A stretch of DNA of 64,000 bases, taken from the NCBI GenBank assembly GCA_947245585.1, contig CAMXPV010000001.1:117198-181197 (forward strand), given 5' to 3'. The notes under the pieces are model-generated. The model ran no database searches and was not told the origin of the DNA. It was given only the letters and a program-made list of their open reading frames with translations. Positions 1 to 7,055 of this stretch are shown piece after piece (the stretch's first letter is position 1; every line of letters starts with the position of its first letter). A program made the translations under genes and the position numbers. Source of the DNA: an uncultured Lachnospiraceae bacterium (GTDB lineage Bacteria; Bacillota; Clostridia; Lachnospirales; Lachnospiraceae).

Positions 1-2
1 GG

Positions 3-86
3 GAGCAGGTTCCCCCGGACGAGGTCCTCTCCGACAATGTCTATCTTTACCATGCAGACACCGGGGAGATTGAAATCCTCTCATGA
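3..86 (+). CDS. 3' end of a coding region entering from the left edge
   Basis: An open frame runs from the window edge to a TGA at 84-86. Its 27 residues end in a plausible acidic tail (DNVYLYHADTGEIEIL). It has no start in the window and no recognisable domain. It precedes the Lys/Pro/Ala-rich protein by about 150 bp, so it may be the last part of an upstream gene of the same mobile element. The call rests only on the look of the tail. Confidence 0.4.
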   Translation, partial: EQVPPDEVLSDNVYLYHADTGEIEILS

Positions 87-237
87 GCCTGCGGTGCATC
101 CCCCCCTGCCTGTCTCTCCGGGCGGGGGCTTCCTGCGCCATCCGGCGCCGGACATTTTTGCAGAAAACCCCGAAACGTTCCTAGGAACATCCACAATAAC
201 CTGCCAAAGCGGCAGCAACGAAAGGAGCATGTATATA

Positions 238-1377
238 ATGAAGAAATCAGAACCTGCAGCAATAAAAACAGACGGCAGCGTAAAGGAGGCCCCGGTAGTC
301 CTGCTCAGGACGGTGCTGGAGCCGGAGAAGAAACCCGCCTTAAAAACGGAGGCGAAAGCCGGGGCGGATAAGCCGGAGGACCCTGCCGCAAAAACTGCGG
401 ATAAGCCGGACCCGGACCCTTCTAAAGCAAAGAAGCCGGCCGCCAAGCCGAAAGCAAAGGCAAAGGTTGATGTGAAGCCGGAACCGGTTAAGGCTGAAAC
501 TCCTACGCCTAAAGCCGAAGCGAAGCCCGAACCGTCAAAGGCACAGGAGGAACCGGCTGCAGGCCCGCCCTCTGTGGAATGCAAGGCACAGGTTGTCGAT
601 TCACCGCTGAAAATGATGAAGCTGGAGTTTGACAAAAGGACCAATGTAATCAAGCAGGAAATGCGCAACATCCAGGACAGCTTTCTGGTCATTGGCTTCC
701 AGCTCCACTGGATTAAGACCAATAACATGTACCGTGTACTTAACTACAAGAATATCATGGACTATGCGGAGAAGGAGTTCGGCATCAAGAAAACGACCTG
801 CTGTAATTTCATCAACATCATCGACACCTATGCGGAGCGGGATGAGCACGGAGAGGTCATAGAGAGTATCGCTGAATGCTACCGCAATTTCTCATCCTCA
901 CAGCTGATTGCGATGCTTGGGATGCCCGAGGAAATGCAGCAGCAGGTAACGCCGGATATGACAGTCCGGGAAATAAACCGTCTGCGCAAAGGCGAACCGG
1001 CGGCACCTGCAGTGGATGCGCCCAAGGCGGTAATCTCCGAGGTGAAGCCTGCACCTGTGCAGGAAGCTCCGAAACCTGCGGCACCCGCACCCGTGCAGGG
1101 AGCGCCCAGACCGGCGGCACCTGTTTCTGTGCAAGGATCGCCGAGACCTGCGGCACCCGTTCCTGTGCAGGGAGCTCCGAAACCCGTGGGAAACCCGGCT
1201 GCCAACGGCGGCGGCAAGCCCATGGAAAAACCGGGGAACCCTGAACCCAGGACGCTGCTTGAGGTTGAGAGCTACAGCGGGTACAGGAGCATGGTGGATA
1301 AGATTGACGGGATGGTCAAAGACGTGTTCAAGGCCGGGAAGCGGATGAAGGTGAAAATCATCTGCGAGGAAGGGTGA
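238..1377 (+). CDS. Low-complexity Lys/Pro/Ala-rich mobile-element protein
   Basis: 379 aa from the ATG at 238, chosen because AGGAG at 223-227 is well spaced to it; the frame is open further upstream but without a good RBS. Residues 1-110 are Lys/Pro/Ala/Glu-rich and disordered. A central folded block (about 120-235) contains FLVIGFQLHWIK and YAEKEFGIKKTTCCNFI, which looks like a helix-turn-helix-like or replication-associated module seen in Lachnospiraceae mobile elements. A second Pro/Ala-rich linker with repeated PVQGAPRPAAP-like units follows, then a short C-terminal domain (YSGYRSMVDKIDGMV). I do not recognise a named family. The disordered linkers and the position next to RepL, SSB and RadC genes suggest an accessory DNA-metabolism or partition role, but that is inference. 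Confidence 0.75.
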   Translation: MKKSEPAAIKTDGSVKEAPVVLLRTVLEPEKKPALKTEAKAGADKPEDPAAKTADKPDPDPSKAKKPAAKPKAKAKVDVKPEPVKAETPTPKAEAKPEPSKAQEEPAAGPPSVECKAQVVDSPLKMMKLEFDKRTNVIKQEMRNIQDSFLVIGFQLHWIKTNNMYRVLNYKNIMDYAEKEFGIKKTTCCNFINIIDTYAERDEHGEVIESIAECYRNFSSSQLIAMLGMPEEMQQQVTPDMTVREINRLRKGEPAAPAVDAPKAVISEVKPAPVQEAPKPAAPAPVQGAPRPAAPVSVQGSPRPAAPVPVQGAPKPVGNPAANGGGKPMEKPGNPEPRTLLEVESYSGYRSMVDKIDGMVKDVFKAGKRMKVKIICEEG

Positions 1378-1440
1378 TTCCCATGAAGGGGGTGGCGAGG
1401 GCTCCGCCCTCTGCCCTTCCTGTGCCCTATAATAAAAGAT

Positions 1441-1540
1441 AGGTCTATCTAAGTATGGGCACAAGGGGAAATCCGTTCCAAGGAGTTCCGGGTTATTTTA
1501 CTTGTGCCCTATATAAGAAAAATAGTAAGACCTATCTAAA
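1441..1540 (+). repeat. Left copy of a ~100-bp inverted repeat
   Basis: This segment matches the reverse complement of 10153-10251 over about 100 bp at roughly 75 percent identity by eye, including shared blocks TGGGCACAAGGGG, GTTCCGGGTTATTTTA and AAATAGTAAG. The left copy also has internal near-direct repetition (GTGCCCTATA at 1422 and 1504, CCTATCTAA-type ends). A shorter related block GGGGCACAAGGGG lies near 6637-6649. It could be a duplicated regulatory region or a recombination or replication site of the element. Confidence 0.7.
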
Positions 1541-1617
1541 GAGCTGGAACAGGCCGGAACAGAAAGGGAGGCTGGAAACAGGCGTGCCGCGGATGCGCCC
1601 AGGGCTTCAATTTTCCC

Positions 1618-1646
1618 TTGAAAATCCCATTGCAGTGCGGTATAAT
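1618..1646 (+). promoter_or_regulatory. Sigma-A promoter of a noncoding RNA
   Basis: TTGAAA at 1618-1623 and TATAAT at 1641-1646 are separated by 17 bp. No credible ORF with a ribosome binding site follows; instead a hairpin-rich stretch leads to a terminator at 1977-2004. Confidence 0.7.
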
Positions 1647-1652
1647 AAAGGC

Positions 1653-2004
1653 TACGAGATAAATAAAAAAAGGCAGGACTGAAAGGGCGGCAACCCTCTC
1701 AGCCCCTATGCAGGAGATGCGAGCTCCTAACACAGCATAAATACTATGCGCCAATACCTATTTTACTAGAGATTATCCTTTTTATCAATAAGGAATCTGG
1801 TAATTTAGGTCAGTGTGCTGTACTTTATGGCGGTGTGGGTAATGAAATCCTGCGCCGCCTCTTTTATTTATTTCGGCAGTACAACCACCCAGGGGAGCCT
1901 CCTATCATTGCGCTCCCCAACAGGGTAACTGCTGGAATGCAATGGGATAAGTACAGCACACAGGGCGTTTTATGGACGGCCTGTCTACGCAGGCCGCTTT
2001 TTTT
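1653..2004 (+). ncRNA. Candidate ~350-nt structured RNA of the mobile element
   Basis: The stretch runs from just after a near-consensus promoter to a strong terminator. It contains a perfect 13-bp long-range pairing (1813-1825 with 1949-1961). This encloses a GGCGG/CCGCC hairpin (1829-1833 with 1855-1859) and a 7-bp GGGGAGC/GCTCCCC hairpin (1892-1898 with 1912-1918). The 5' part has a nested stem, TATGC+AGGAG (1707-1716) with CTCCT (1724-1728) and GCATA (1735-1739). The small ORF at 1835-2020 crosses the stems and has no RBS. It does not match tmRNA, RNase P or 6S landmarks I know. It may belong to the large phage or plasmid RNA classes of Firmicutes; that needs a covariance search. Confidence 0.6.
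1977..2004 (+). terminator. Intrinsic terminator of the 1.65-2.0 kb RNA
   Basis: CGGCCTG (1977-1983) pairs with CAGGCCG (1990-1996) around a 6-nt loop and is followed by a run of seven T. Confidence 0.85.
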
Positions 2005-2205
2005 CTGCAAATTTTTTTAGGATTATAAAACCGGCCGACGTTGGATTAAACGAAGGGAGGCGAATAGAACTAAGGCACAAAATTATCCGGCAAACCTACC
2101 ATGTGCGGACACCAACAGGGAAACTCCAAAAGCAAATCCTGCAAAGACCCCTTCCCAAAAAAGCTGCGTCTCCAGGATAAGCCAAAACGAAAGGAGCGTT
2201 GGAAA

Positions 2206-2529
2206 ATGCTGTGCCCGAACTGCCAAAGGCAAATGTCGTACAAAAACGAAACCTTCCGTGGAATTGACTTCGGCGGAACCGCTGAGGACCATGAACTCAT
2301 GGAAGCATACGAGGAATACAAATGCCCCAGGTGCGGCATTGAACGCATTAACGGCAAGTGGCGCATACCAGAATCCCTGAAACCCTCGCCAAAGCAGGTG
2401 AACGCAATCCTTTTCATCAACGCGAGGCTGAACACTGGGATTGAGCCGTTGACGAAATCGCAGTGCTGGCGCGACACGCAGAAGCACTTTGAAGCTGCGA
2501 AAAACACCTATCTGTACCACATGTACTAA
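2206..2529 (+). CDS. Small zinc-ribbon-like protein
   Basis: 107 aa. The start at 2206 is preceded by AAAGGAGC (2190-2196); the frame opens 35 codons earlier without an RBS. Two CPxC knuckles (CPNC near residue 3 and CPRC near 45) should bind one zinc ion. A C-terminal helix-rich part (SPKQVNAILFINARL) follows. The family is unknown to me. Small zinc-ribbon proteins are frequent in mobile elements as DNA-binding or anti-defence factors, but the sequence does not show which applies. Confidence 0.75.
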   Translation: MLCPNCQRQMSYKNETFRGIDFGGTAEDHELMEAYEEYKCPRCGIERINGKWRIPESLKPSPKQVNAILFINARLNTGIEPLTKSQCWRDTQKHFEAAKNTYLYHMY

Positions 2530-2566
2530 GGATTCTGCAGGAAAGGCAAAGGACACTTAAAAACAA

Positions 2567-2677
2567 ATGGCGCCGTGTTCGGCACCGGATATTCAAGAAA
2601 AGAGAAATAGAGAAAGTAACATAAACCTCTATAACCTCTAATGGCGCCGTATGCGGCGCCGGGTATAATTTTGAAAG
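2567..2677. repeat. Two copies of a GGCGCC hairpin motif (third copy at 4143-4177)
   Basis: ATGGCGCCGT, a short loop, CGGC(A/G)CCGG and then an AT-rich tail occur at 2567-2600 and 2641-2677. A third version (GGGCGCCGGTTATATC followed by TTTGAAA) sits at 4153-4177. Each forms a GC hairpin followed by TATA and TTGAAA-like bases and lies between genes, like a processing, attenuation or REP-like element. Confidence 0.5.
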
Positions 2678-2821
2678 ATATGGTAACCGTATAACATATG
2701 GTTACGCGACAGCATAAGCTGGAGCGTAAATAATACAAAGATATACAGATATATGACTATATCGGGTACCTGTCTGAAAGTAACTGTAATCCAATCAGAC
2801 TCATGTAAAGAAAAGGAGACA

Positions 2822-3475
2822 ATGAAAATGAAGAAGAGAATGATGAAAATGGCTGCAATGATGATGGCTATGACTATGGTAATGGGAAGTGCAATGACCG
2901 TGCACGCGAGCGAGGACGGATGCGTAAGGGATGATGGTGTGTCCTCATGGGAAGACTTTGACTGCGGCTTCGACAGCGGTTCCAGTGATTCTGGAAGCTC
3001 CAGCTCTGGCGGTAGCTCCAATGAAAGCTACAGCGAACCCAGTCAGTCCTATGACGGCGGTGGGAGCGACGACGGCTGCGCAAGAGATGAAGGCGTGTCC
3101 TCATGGGAAGACTTTGACTGCGGCTTCGACAGCGGTTCAAGCTCCAGCTCCGGCGTGACCGGCAAAGAGCAGTTCAGGGCGCTTGCGAAGAGCGGCGAGG
3201 GCAGCTACAAGGTGACGCACAAGGGTCAGACCATCGCAACGTTCTGGCTGGTGGACGCTGAAGGCAAGAGCGTGCCTTGCACGGCAGTGGCTCTGAAGCA
3301 GAGGACCGATGACAAGAAATGGGCTATCAACTTCGAGGTAGCTGATTCCGAAGGACTGAACATTGGGGCCCCTCTCGACAGGACGTACATGTTCAAGACG
3401 CTCGGCGTAAGCTATGTGACCATCAATGACGCGGTAATCATCGACATCGAGGCAGAGAGTGCGGCTGCAAAATGA
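2822..3475 (+). CDS. Secreted protein with an internal duplication
   Basis: 217 aa. The start at 2822 follows AAAAGGAGAC. A Met-rich signal peptide (residues 1-about 29) ends in VHA before SEDGC. The mature part has two near-identical copies of DGVSSWEDFDCGFDSGSS (from about residues 38 and 93), joined by a Ser/Gly-rich linker with a C in each copy. A C-terminal domain of about 105 aa (KSGEGSYKVTHKGQTIATFW onward) follows and probably forms a beta-rich fold. It is followed by a terminator. Function unknown; a secreted cysteine-containing repeat protein carried by a mobile element could act at the cell surface. Confidence 0.75.
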   Translation: MKMKKRMMKMAAMMMAMTMVMGSAMTVHASEDGCVRDDGVSSWEDFDCGFDSGSSDSGSSSSGGSSNESYSEPSQSYDGGGSDDGCARDEGVSSWEDFDCGFDSGSSSSSGVTGKEQFRALAKSGEGSYKVTHKGQTIATFWLVDAEGKSVPCTAVALKQRTDDKKWAINFEVADSEGLNIGAPLDRTYMFKTLGVSYVTINDAVIIDIEAESAAAK

Positions 3476-3492
3476 ACATAACTGAATAAAGA

Positions 3493-3526
3493 CCGTAAGG
3501 GCGGCGGCGAAAGCTGTCGCCTTTTT
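3493..3526 (+). terminator. Terminator after the secreted repeat protein
   Basis: A GGCGGC/GTCGCC stem around GGCGAAAGCT is followed by TTTTTG, directly downstream of the stop at 3475. Confidence 0.75.
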
Positions 3527-3625
3527 GTCTCTTCTGTTTTTGTCCTTTCTGTCTTTTCTGCAACAATTATCGGCGGCTATCGCAGCCGGGCACTCCAATA
3601 AAAAGAAAGCGAGGGCTAAGACAGC

Positions 3626-4108
3626 ATGGAAAAATCTCAGGTAAAGGACGGCGACACGGGGAGATTCATCAGGGAGCACATGGTTGAGGAATGGCAGCCC
3701 GTGACAATAAGAAGGCCTGTTGCCGGATGGTTCAACCTTGCCCTGCAGACCGAGGGCTTCGTTGAAAATGAGGACTACTTCGTAATCCCGTGGGATGATG
3801 GCCTCCCGAAAGAGACAAAAGAGGTTTTCGCCACGCAGGGCGACTACGAGAATATCCTTTTCGGGATTAAGGTCAAACAGGAGGATGCAGAGACAGCCTG
3901 CGGGATGGCTATGCAGGAACCACAGTTCGTAAAAGGCAACGAGGAACTGCTGGAGCTTACAAACGGGGTATGCGACAACAGCCTTTACGGCTTCATCCCC
4001 GCAGGCGCTGGCTATATCAGCACGAACAGGACTGATATAAAAAAGGCGTTCAACGATGTCATGAAAAACGCCATGGAGAAATACAATGCGGCCCGGACGG
4101 ATTCCTGA
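3626..4108 (+). CDS. Hypothetical protein of the mobile element
   Basis: 160 aa, starting MEKSQVKDGDTG. The RBS is weak (GAGGG, about 13 nt upstream). There is no signal peptide, membrane segment or cysteine cluster; the protein is acidic with aromatic motifs (EDYFVIPWDDG, YGFIPAGAGYIS). I do not recognise a family. It lies between the secreted repeat protein and the RadC-like gene on the same strand. Confidence 0.65.
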   Translation: MEKSQVKDGDTGRFIREHMVEEWQPVTIRRPVAGWFNLALQTEGFVENEDYFVIPWDDGLPKETKEVFATQGDYENILFGIKVKQEDAETACGMAMQEPQFVKGNEELLELTNGVCDNSLYGFIPAGAGYISTNRTDIKKAFNDVMKNAMEKYNAARTDS

Positions 4109-4312
4109 ACAATCCTGCAGGCCCCTGCCCCACAGGAGGGGAAGCGCCCTTGCGGGCGCCGGTTATATCTTTGAAATACCCGGATGCCATCAGGCATCGC
4201 AGCCTTGTGTAACTACTTGGCCGCACAAGGGGCGGGATTCCGGTCCTGCCCCTTTCCAAAAAAGTCATTTCTGCAGGAAATTATTTCTGCCTGGAAAAGG
4301 AGGTGGATTCGC

Positions 4313-4798
4313 GTGAGGGTGAGGTTTTTCGACACCCGCCTTACGGAAAAAGGATGTACCGCCCTTGCGGAAGCAAAGGGGGTCAACTATGAGCCAGTGG
4401 GAAAAATAAACTGCCCGGAGGCGGCAGCAATGCTGGCAAGGGAGCTTTTGGAGCTCGACAGGAGGGCCGAGGAGCACGTCTACATGGCAGCGCTCAACGG
4501 CAAAGGCCGGCTGCTTGGGCTGTCGCTTATATCAAAAGGCACGGTAAACGCAAGCCTTATTGCGCCGAGGGAAATCTTCATCCGCGCCTTGCTGGTTGGC
4601 GCATCGCAGATTCTGCTCATGCATAACCACCCTGCAGGAAGCATCACGCCAAGCCGTGAAGACATAAAAATGACGGAGCAGATAAAGAAGGCGGGCGAGC
4701 TGATAGGCGTTGAACTTGCCGACCATATCATAATCGCTGCGAACGGGGGAGGCTATTTGAGCTTCCGCGAGGAAGGGCTGCTCCAACCCTCGAAATAA
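4313..4798 (+). CDS. radC: RadC/JAB-domain protein
   Basis: 161 aa. The GTG at 4313 is chosen because a perfect AGGAGGTG lies at 4298-4305; longer in-frame starts have no RBS. The JAB-type motif HNHPAGSITPSRED, with a preceding conserved block (LSLISKGTVNASLIAPREIF) and the C-terminal part (ADHIIIAANGG), is that of RadC/MPN proteins. The N-terminal helix-hairpin-helix domain of full-length chromosomal RadC is absent, as is usual for plasmid and phage-borne RadC-like proteins. The catalytic-type His-His-Asp set is present. The role is unknown even for the family; DNA repair has been disputed and an anti-restriction or replication function has been proposed. A terminator follows. Confidence 0.9.
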   Translation: MRVRFFDTRLTEKGCTALAEAKGVNYEPVGKINCPEAAAMLARELLELDRRAEEHVYMAALNGKGRLLGLSLISKGTVNASLIAPREIFIRALLVGASQILLMHNHPAGSITPSREDIKMTEQIKKAGELIGVELADHIIIAANGGGYLSFREEGLLQPSK

Positions 4799-4823
4799 AA
4801 CTGGATATACGGTGTGTGGTTTA

Positions 4824-4876
4824 AAGCTGCCCTGGGATTCTTTCTATAGGATTCCGGGGCAGCTTTTTTTTCTTTT
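4824..4876 (+). terminator. Terminator of the radC-like gene
   Basis: AAAGCTGCCC and GGGCAGCTTT form a 10-bp stem with a ~30-nt loop, followed by a long T-rich tract. Confidence 0.8.
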
Positions 4877-5150
4877 TCAGTGGTCTTTTTCAAGCCCGTT
4901 TTTGGTATCTGGAAAGACCACAGGGAACACAAGCTGGACTTTTTCAAGCCCGTTTTTGGTCTTTAAAAGGGCTTTTCGGAGACCACTTGGCAGTCGGTGG
5001 TCTTTTCCAAGCCCATTTTTGGTCTTTAAAAGGGCTTCTCGGAGACCACTTGGCAGTCGGTGGACTTTTTCAAGCCCATTTTTGGTCTTTGGAAAGGCTT
5101 CTTGGAGACCACTTGGCAATGAGTGGACTTTTTCGGACCCATTTTGTAAC
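4871..5150. repeat. 63-bp tandem array of hairpin units
   Basis: Units start at 4936, 4999, 5062 and 5125 (exact 63-bp period), with a partial unit at about 4875. Each unit carries GTGGTCT pairing with AGACCAC and, inside it, AAGCCC pairing with GGGCTT, so every repeat is itself a two-tier hairpin. A further GTGGTCT/AGACCAC pair lies at 5187-5216. Because the period is a multiple of 3, long frames stay open on both strands (4812-5183 plus, 4877-5167 minus). They have no good RBS, so I treat the array as non-coding. Confidence 0.85.
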
Positions 5151-5215
5151 CAGAAAAAGCCCAGCAAAACGTCCTTATATTAGCAGGTGGTCTCTTTGGC
5201 GGCTCTGGAAAGACC

Positions 5216-5996
5216 ACAAGATTTGGCGGATGCCATATTTTTTTTGCTCTTTCCGCCTGCGGCGTCCCGGAGGACAGACCGGTGGCGACGATCTGCGCCA
5301 GATAACTGCAACGCATATGGAGGAAGCCGGGCGCGGATGTCTGCCAAAAAATCCGTTATGCCTTTCAGGCGGCAAAGGGGAAGAACGTAAAAACGTATGA
5401 TTTGGATTATTATTTGATTTTCCACGTGAGTAAAATACCCCAGTGACTTTGGAAAAATACGCAAAAATACAGCCTCATATATCAGTCTTTTTGGGGGCAA
5501 TTTTCCAAAAGTTCCACCGTGGAAAATACAAACAGGGCTTTTTTGGGCACTTTGGAAAATTAGATTTGACTGATATATGAGGCTTTTAGGGGCTTTCGTT
5601 CGCACGCTTACGCTACTCACGAAAAAATGGCAAAACAGGATAAGGGGGTCTTACTCACGCCGCTTTCGCTCTGTTCGGTCAGCATAGCTGACAGACCTTT
5701 CGCTTCTATCGTCGCTCCATCCACTCCGCAGCTTCGCTGCTCCGGGACCCTTACTGCGAATCTCCACTCCGTTCCGATTCTTGCCCTTCCGCTTCCGCTG
5801 CAGGGTCCTGATATTGCGGGAAATGCCCTTGGCCATGATTTCATCATGGCTACCTGGCTTGCGCCATGTAAAAAGCAGGGCTGCTTTGAGGGGAAATTAG
5901 GTTTCTCATACTAAGCTTTGGTCTTTTGCCCTTGCTTGGCCTGACGGCCAAGCCGGGCAATCTCATGAACAAAAGCGCAGAAAGGAGGAACCTATT
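5216..5996. other. Gene-free stretch with long inverted repeats before the HNH gene
   Basis: No convincing gene lies here. AGCCTCATATATCAGTC (5471-5487) and its exact complement (5568-5584) flank about 80 bp containing TTTTCCA/TGGAAAA blocks, giving one large stem-loop. Further on are short dyads (GCAGCTTCGCTGC near 5731) and TTGGCC/GGCCAA at about 5937-5950. Small frames on both strands at 5617-5914 lack ribosome binding sites. The region could be an origin or part of an intron or a MITE-like element. Confidence 0.5.
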
Positions 5997-6539
5997 ATGA
6001 ATCAGAAGGGCAAGGGTTATACTAAGAGGAATCAATACGACCTGAATGGCTGCTATGGGATTGGGCTCACATACAAAGGTGAGAAGTTTATCTTTGACAT
6101 AGAGGATTATGATAAGATAAAAGACTATCGGTGGTGGTTCAGCAGGGATGGCTATCTCGTAGCCTGCGTGAATATCCCTCAACGCAGAATGATATGTTTT
6201 CACAAGCTGATAATGGGGAAAGCACCGAGGGGAAAGCAGATTGACCACATCCGAAGCACGGAAAACCGCCTGGACCGCAAGGCAGATAACAGAAAGCAGA
6301 ACCTCCGATTCGTAACACGTGCACAGAACAGCTGGAACAGGGGGATTCGCTCTGATAACACGAGCGGACACATCGGCGTAAGTTGGGATAAACAGGCGCA
6401 AAGATGGCTTGCAAAGGTCAGGAAGGGGAAGAAATCGAAAAGCAAATATTTCCCAGAAAACCAATTCAGGGAAGCGTGCAAATGGCAGGAGGAAACAGCG
6501 AAGAAAATGCACGGCAAATATGCCTACGCATACAACTGA
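5997..6539 (+). CDS. HNH endonuclease with AP2-like DNA-binding part
   Basis: 180 aa; AGGAGGAACCTATT precedes the ATG. The HNH core is visible: FHKLIMGK, then QIDHI, then DNRKQNLRFVT with the typical second half around residues 60-110. The C-terminal region (NTSGHIGVSWDKQAQRW, then WLAKVRKGKK) is the AP2-type fold that reads DNA in free-standing homing endonucleases. Such genes spread by cutting uninterrupted alleles and often sit beside introns or intergenic regions, which fits the gene-free, structured 5' side. A terminator follows. It could also be a phage-type nuclease with a packaging role. Confidence 0.9.
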   Translation: MNQKGKGYTKRNQYDLNGCYGIGLTYKGEKFIFDIEDYDKIKDYRWWFSRDGYLVACVNIPQRRMICFHKLIMGKAPRGKQIDHIRSTENRLDRKADNRKQNLRFVTRAQNSWNRGIRSDNTSGHIGVSWDKQAQRWLAKVRKGKKSKSKYFPENQFREACKWQEETAKKMHGKYAYAYN

Positions 6540-6552
6540 ATATGGGGAATAT

Positions 6553-6593
6553 TAAGCCAGTGCCCGGGAAGCACTGGCTTAAAGTTTTTCGGT
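6553..6593 (+). terminator. Terminator after the HNH gene
   Basis: AAGCCAGTGC pairs with GCACTGGCTT around CCGGGAA; AAAGTTTTT follows. Confidence 0.8.
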
Positions 6594-6660
6594 TTGGACT
6601 AAGCTGGGATTCCAAGATAGGTTTCCTTATTGGCCGGGGCACAAGGGGAGGAAAAGGAAG

Positions 6661-6952
6661 CACTACGTTATTGACCGTCTCCACTACGTTGCAATTACGC
6701 CCCAACAAGCTACATTGATTCGCACAAAGCCAATAACCATACGACTTTACGAGAATTTGAGGCACGCTACTACGGTTACTACGCAATTTTTTGAAAAAAC
6801 TTTTTATATAGTATATATTATTTTCTCTATATATAGTTTTAAATATTTATCGTAGTTATCGTAGTAATTAGCCTGAAACCCTTGCAGAGACTGGCTTACA
6901 GCCACTACGTTGTGCATTTTGCAGCGTAGTTGTAACGTAGTTAGCGTAGTAG
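6661..6952. repeat. Iteron-like ACTACG array around an AT-rich block (candidate origin)
   Basis: About ten copies of ACTACG or its complement CGTAGT lie within 290 bp. They read forward on the left (near 6662, 6683, 6770, 6779) and mostly reversed on the right (near 6851, 6860, 6924, 6934, 6944, with one forward copy at 6904). Between them is a 70-bp, almost pure A/T stretch (6786-6850). Oppositely oriented iterons around an easily melted region are the hallmark of a replication origin or partition site. There is no ORF here, and the adjacent gene set includes RepL, primase-like and SSB genes. Confidence 0.6.
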
Positions 6953-7055
6953 TTCTTCCTCATCCTCTTCTTCCTGTGCAGACCCCCTTCGGTGTTTCTT
7001 CAATCTTCCACTTAAACTTTTCCCTGCTTATGCAGAATGTGGTCGGGGAGGGGGC

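Noticed and set aside
1835..2020. 61-aa plus-strand ORF
   Set aside because: It crosses the stems of the candidate RNA and has no ribosome binding site.
4812..5183. 123-aa plus-strand ORF (and 96-aa minus-strand ORF 4877-5167) with 21-aa repeats
   Set aside because: The 63-bp DNA period keeps all frames open; neither frame has a good RBS, and the conserved feature is the hairpin, not the protein.
4871..5216. CRISPR array
   Set aside because: Units are contiguous 63-bp repeats without unique spacers, and no cas gene is nearby.
5617..5914. Overlapping small ORFs on both strands
   Set aside because: No RBS, unlikely composition, and the region is hairpin-rich.
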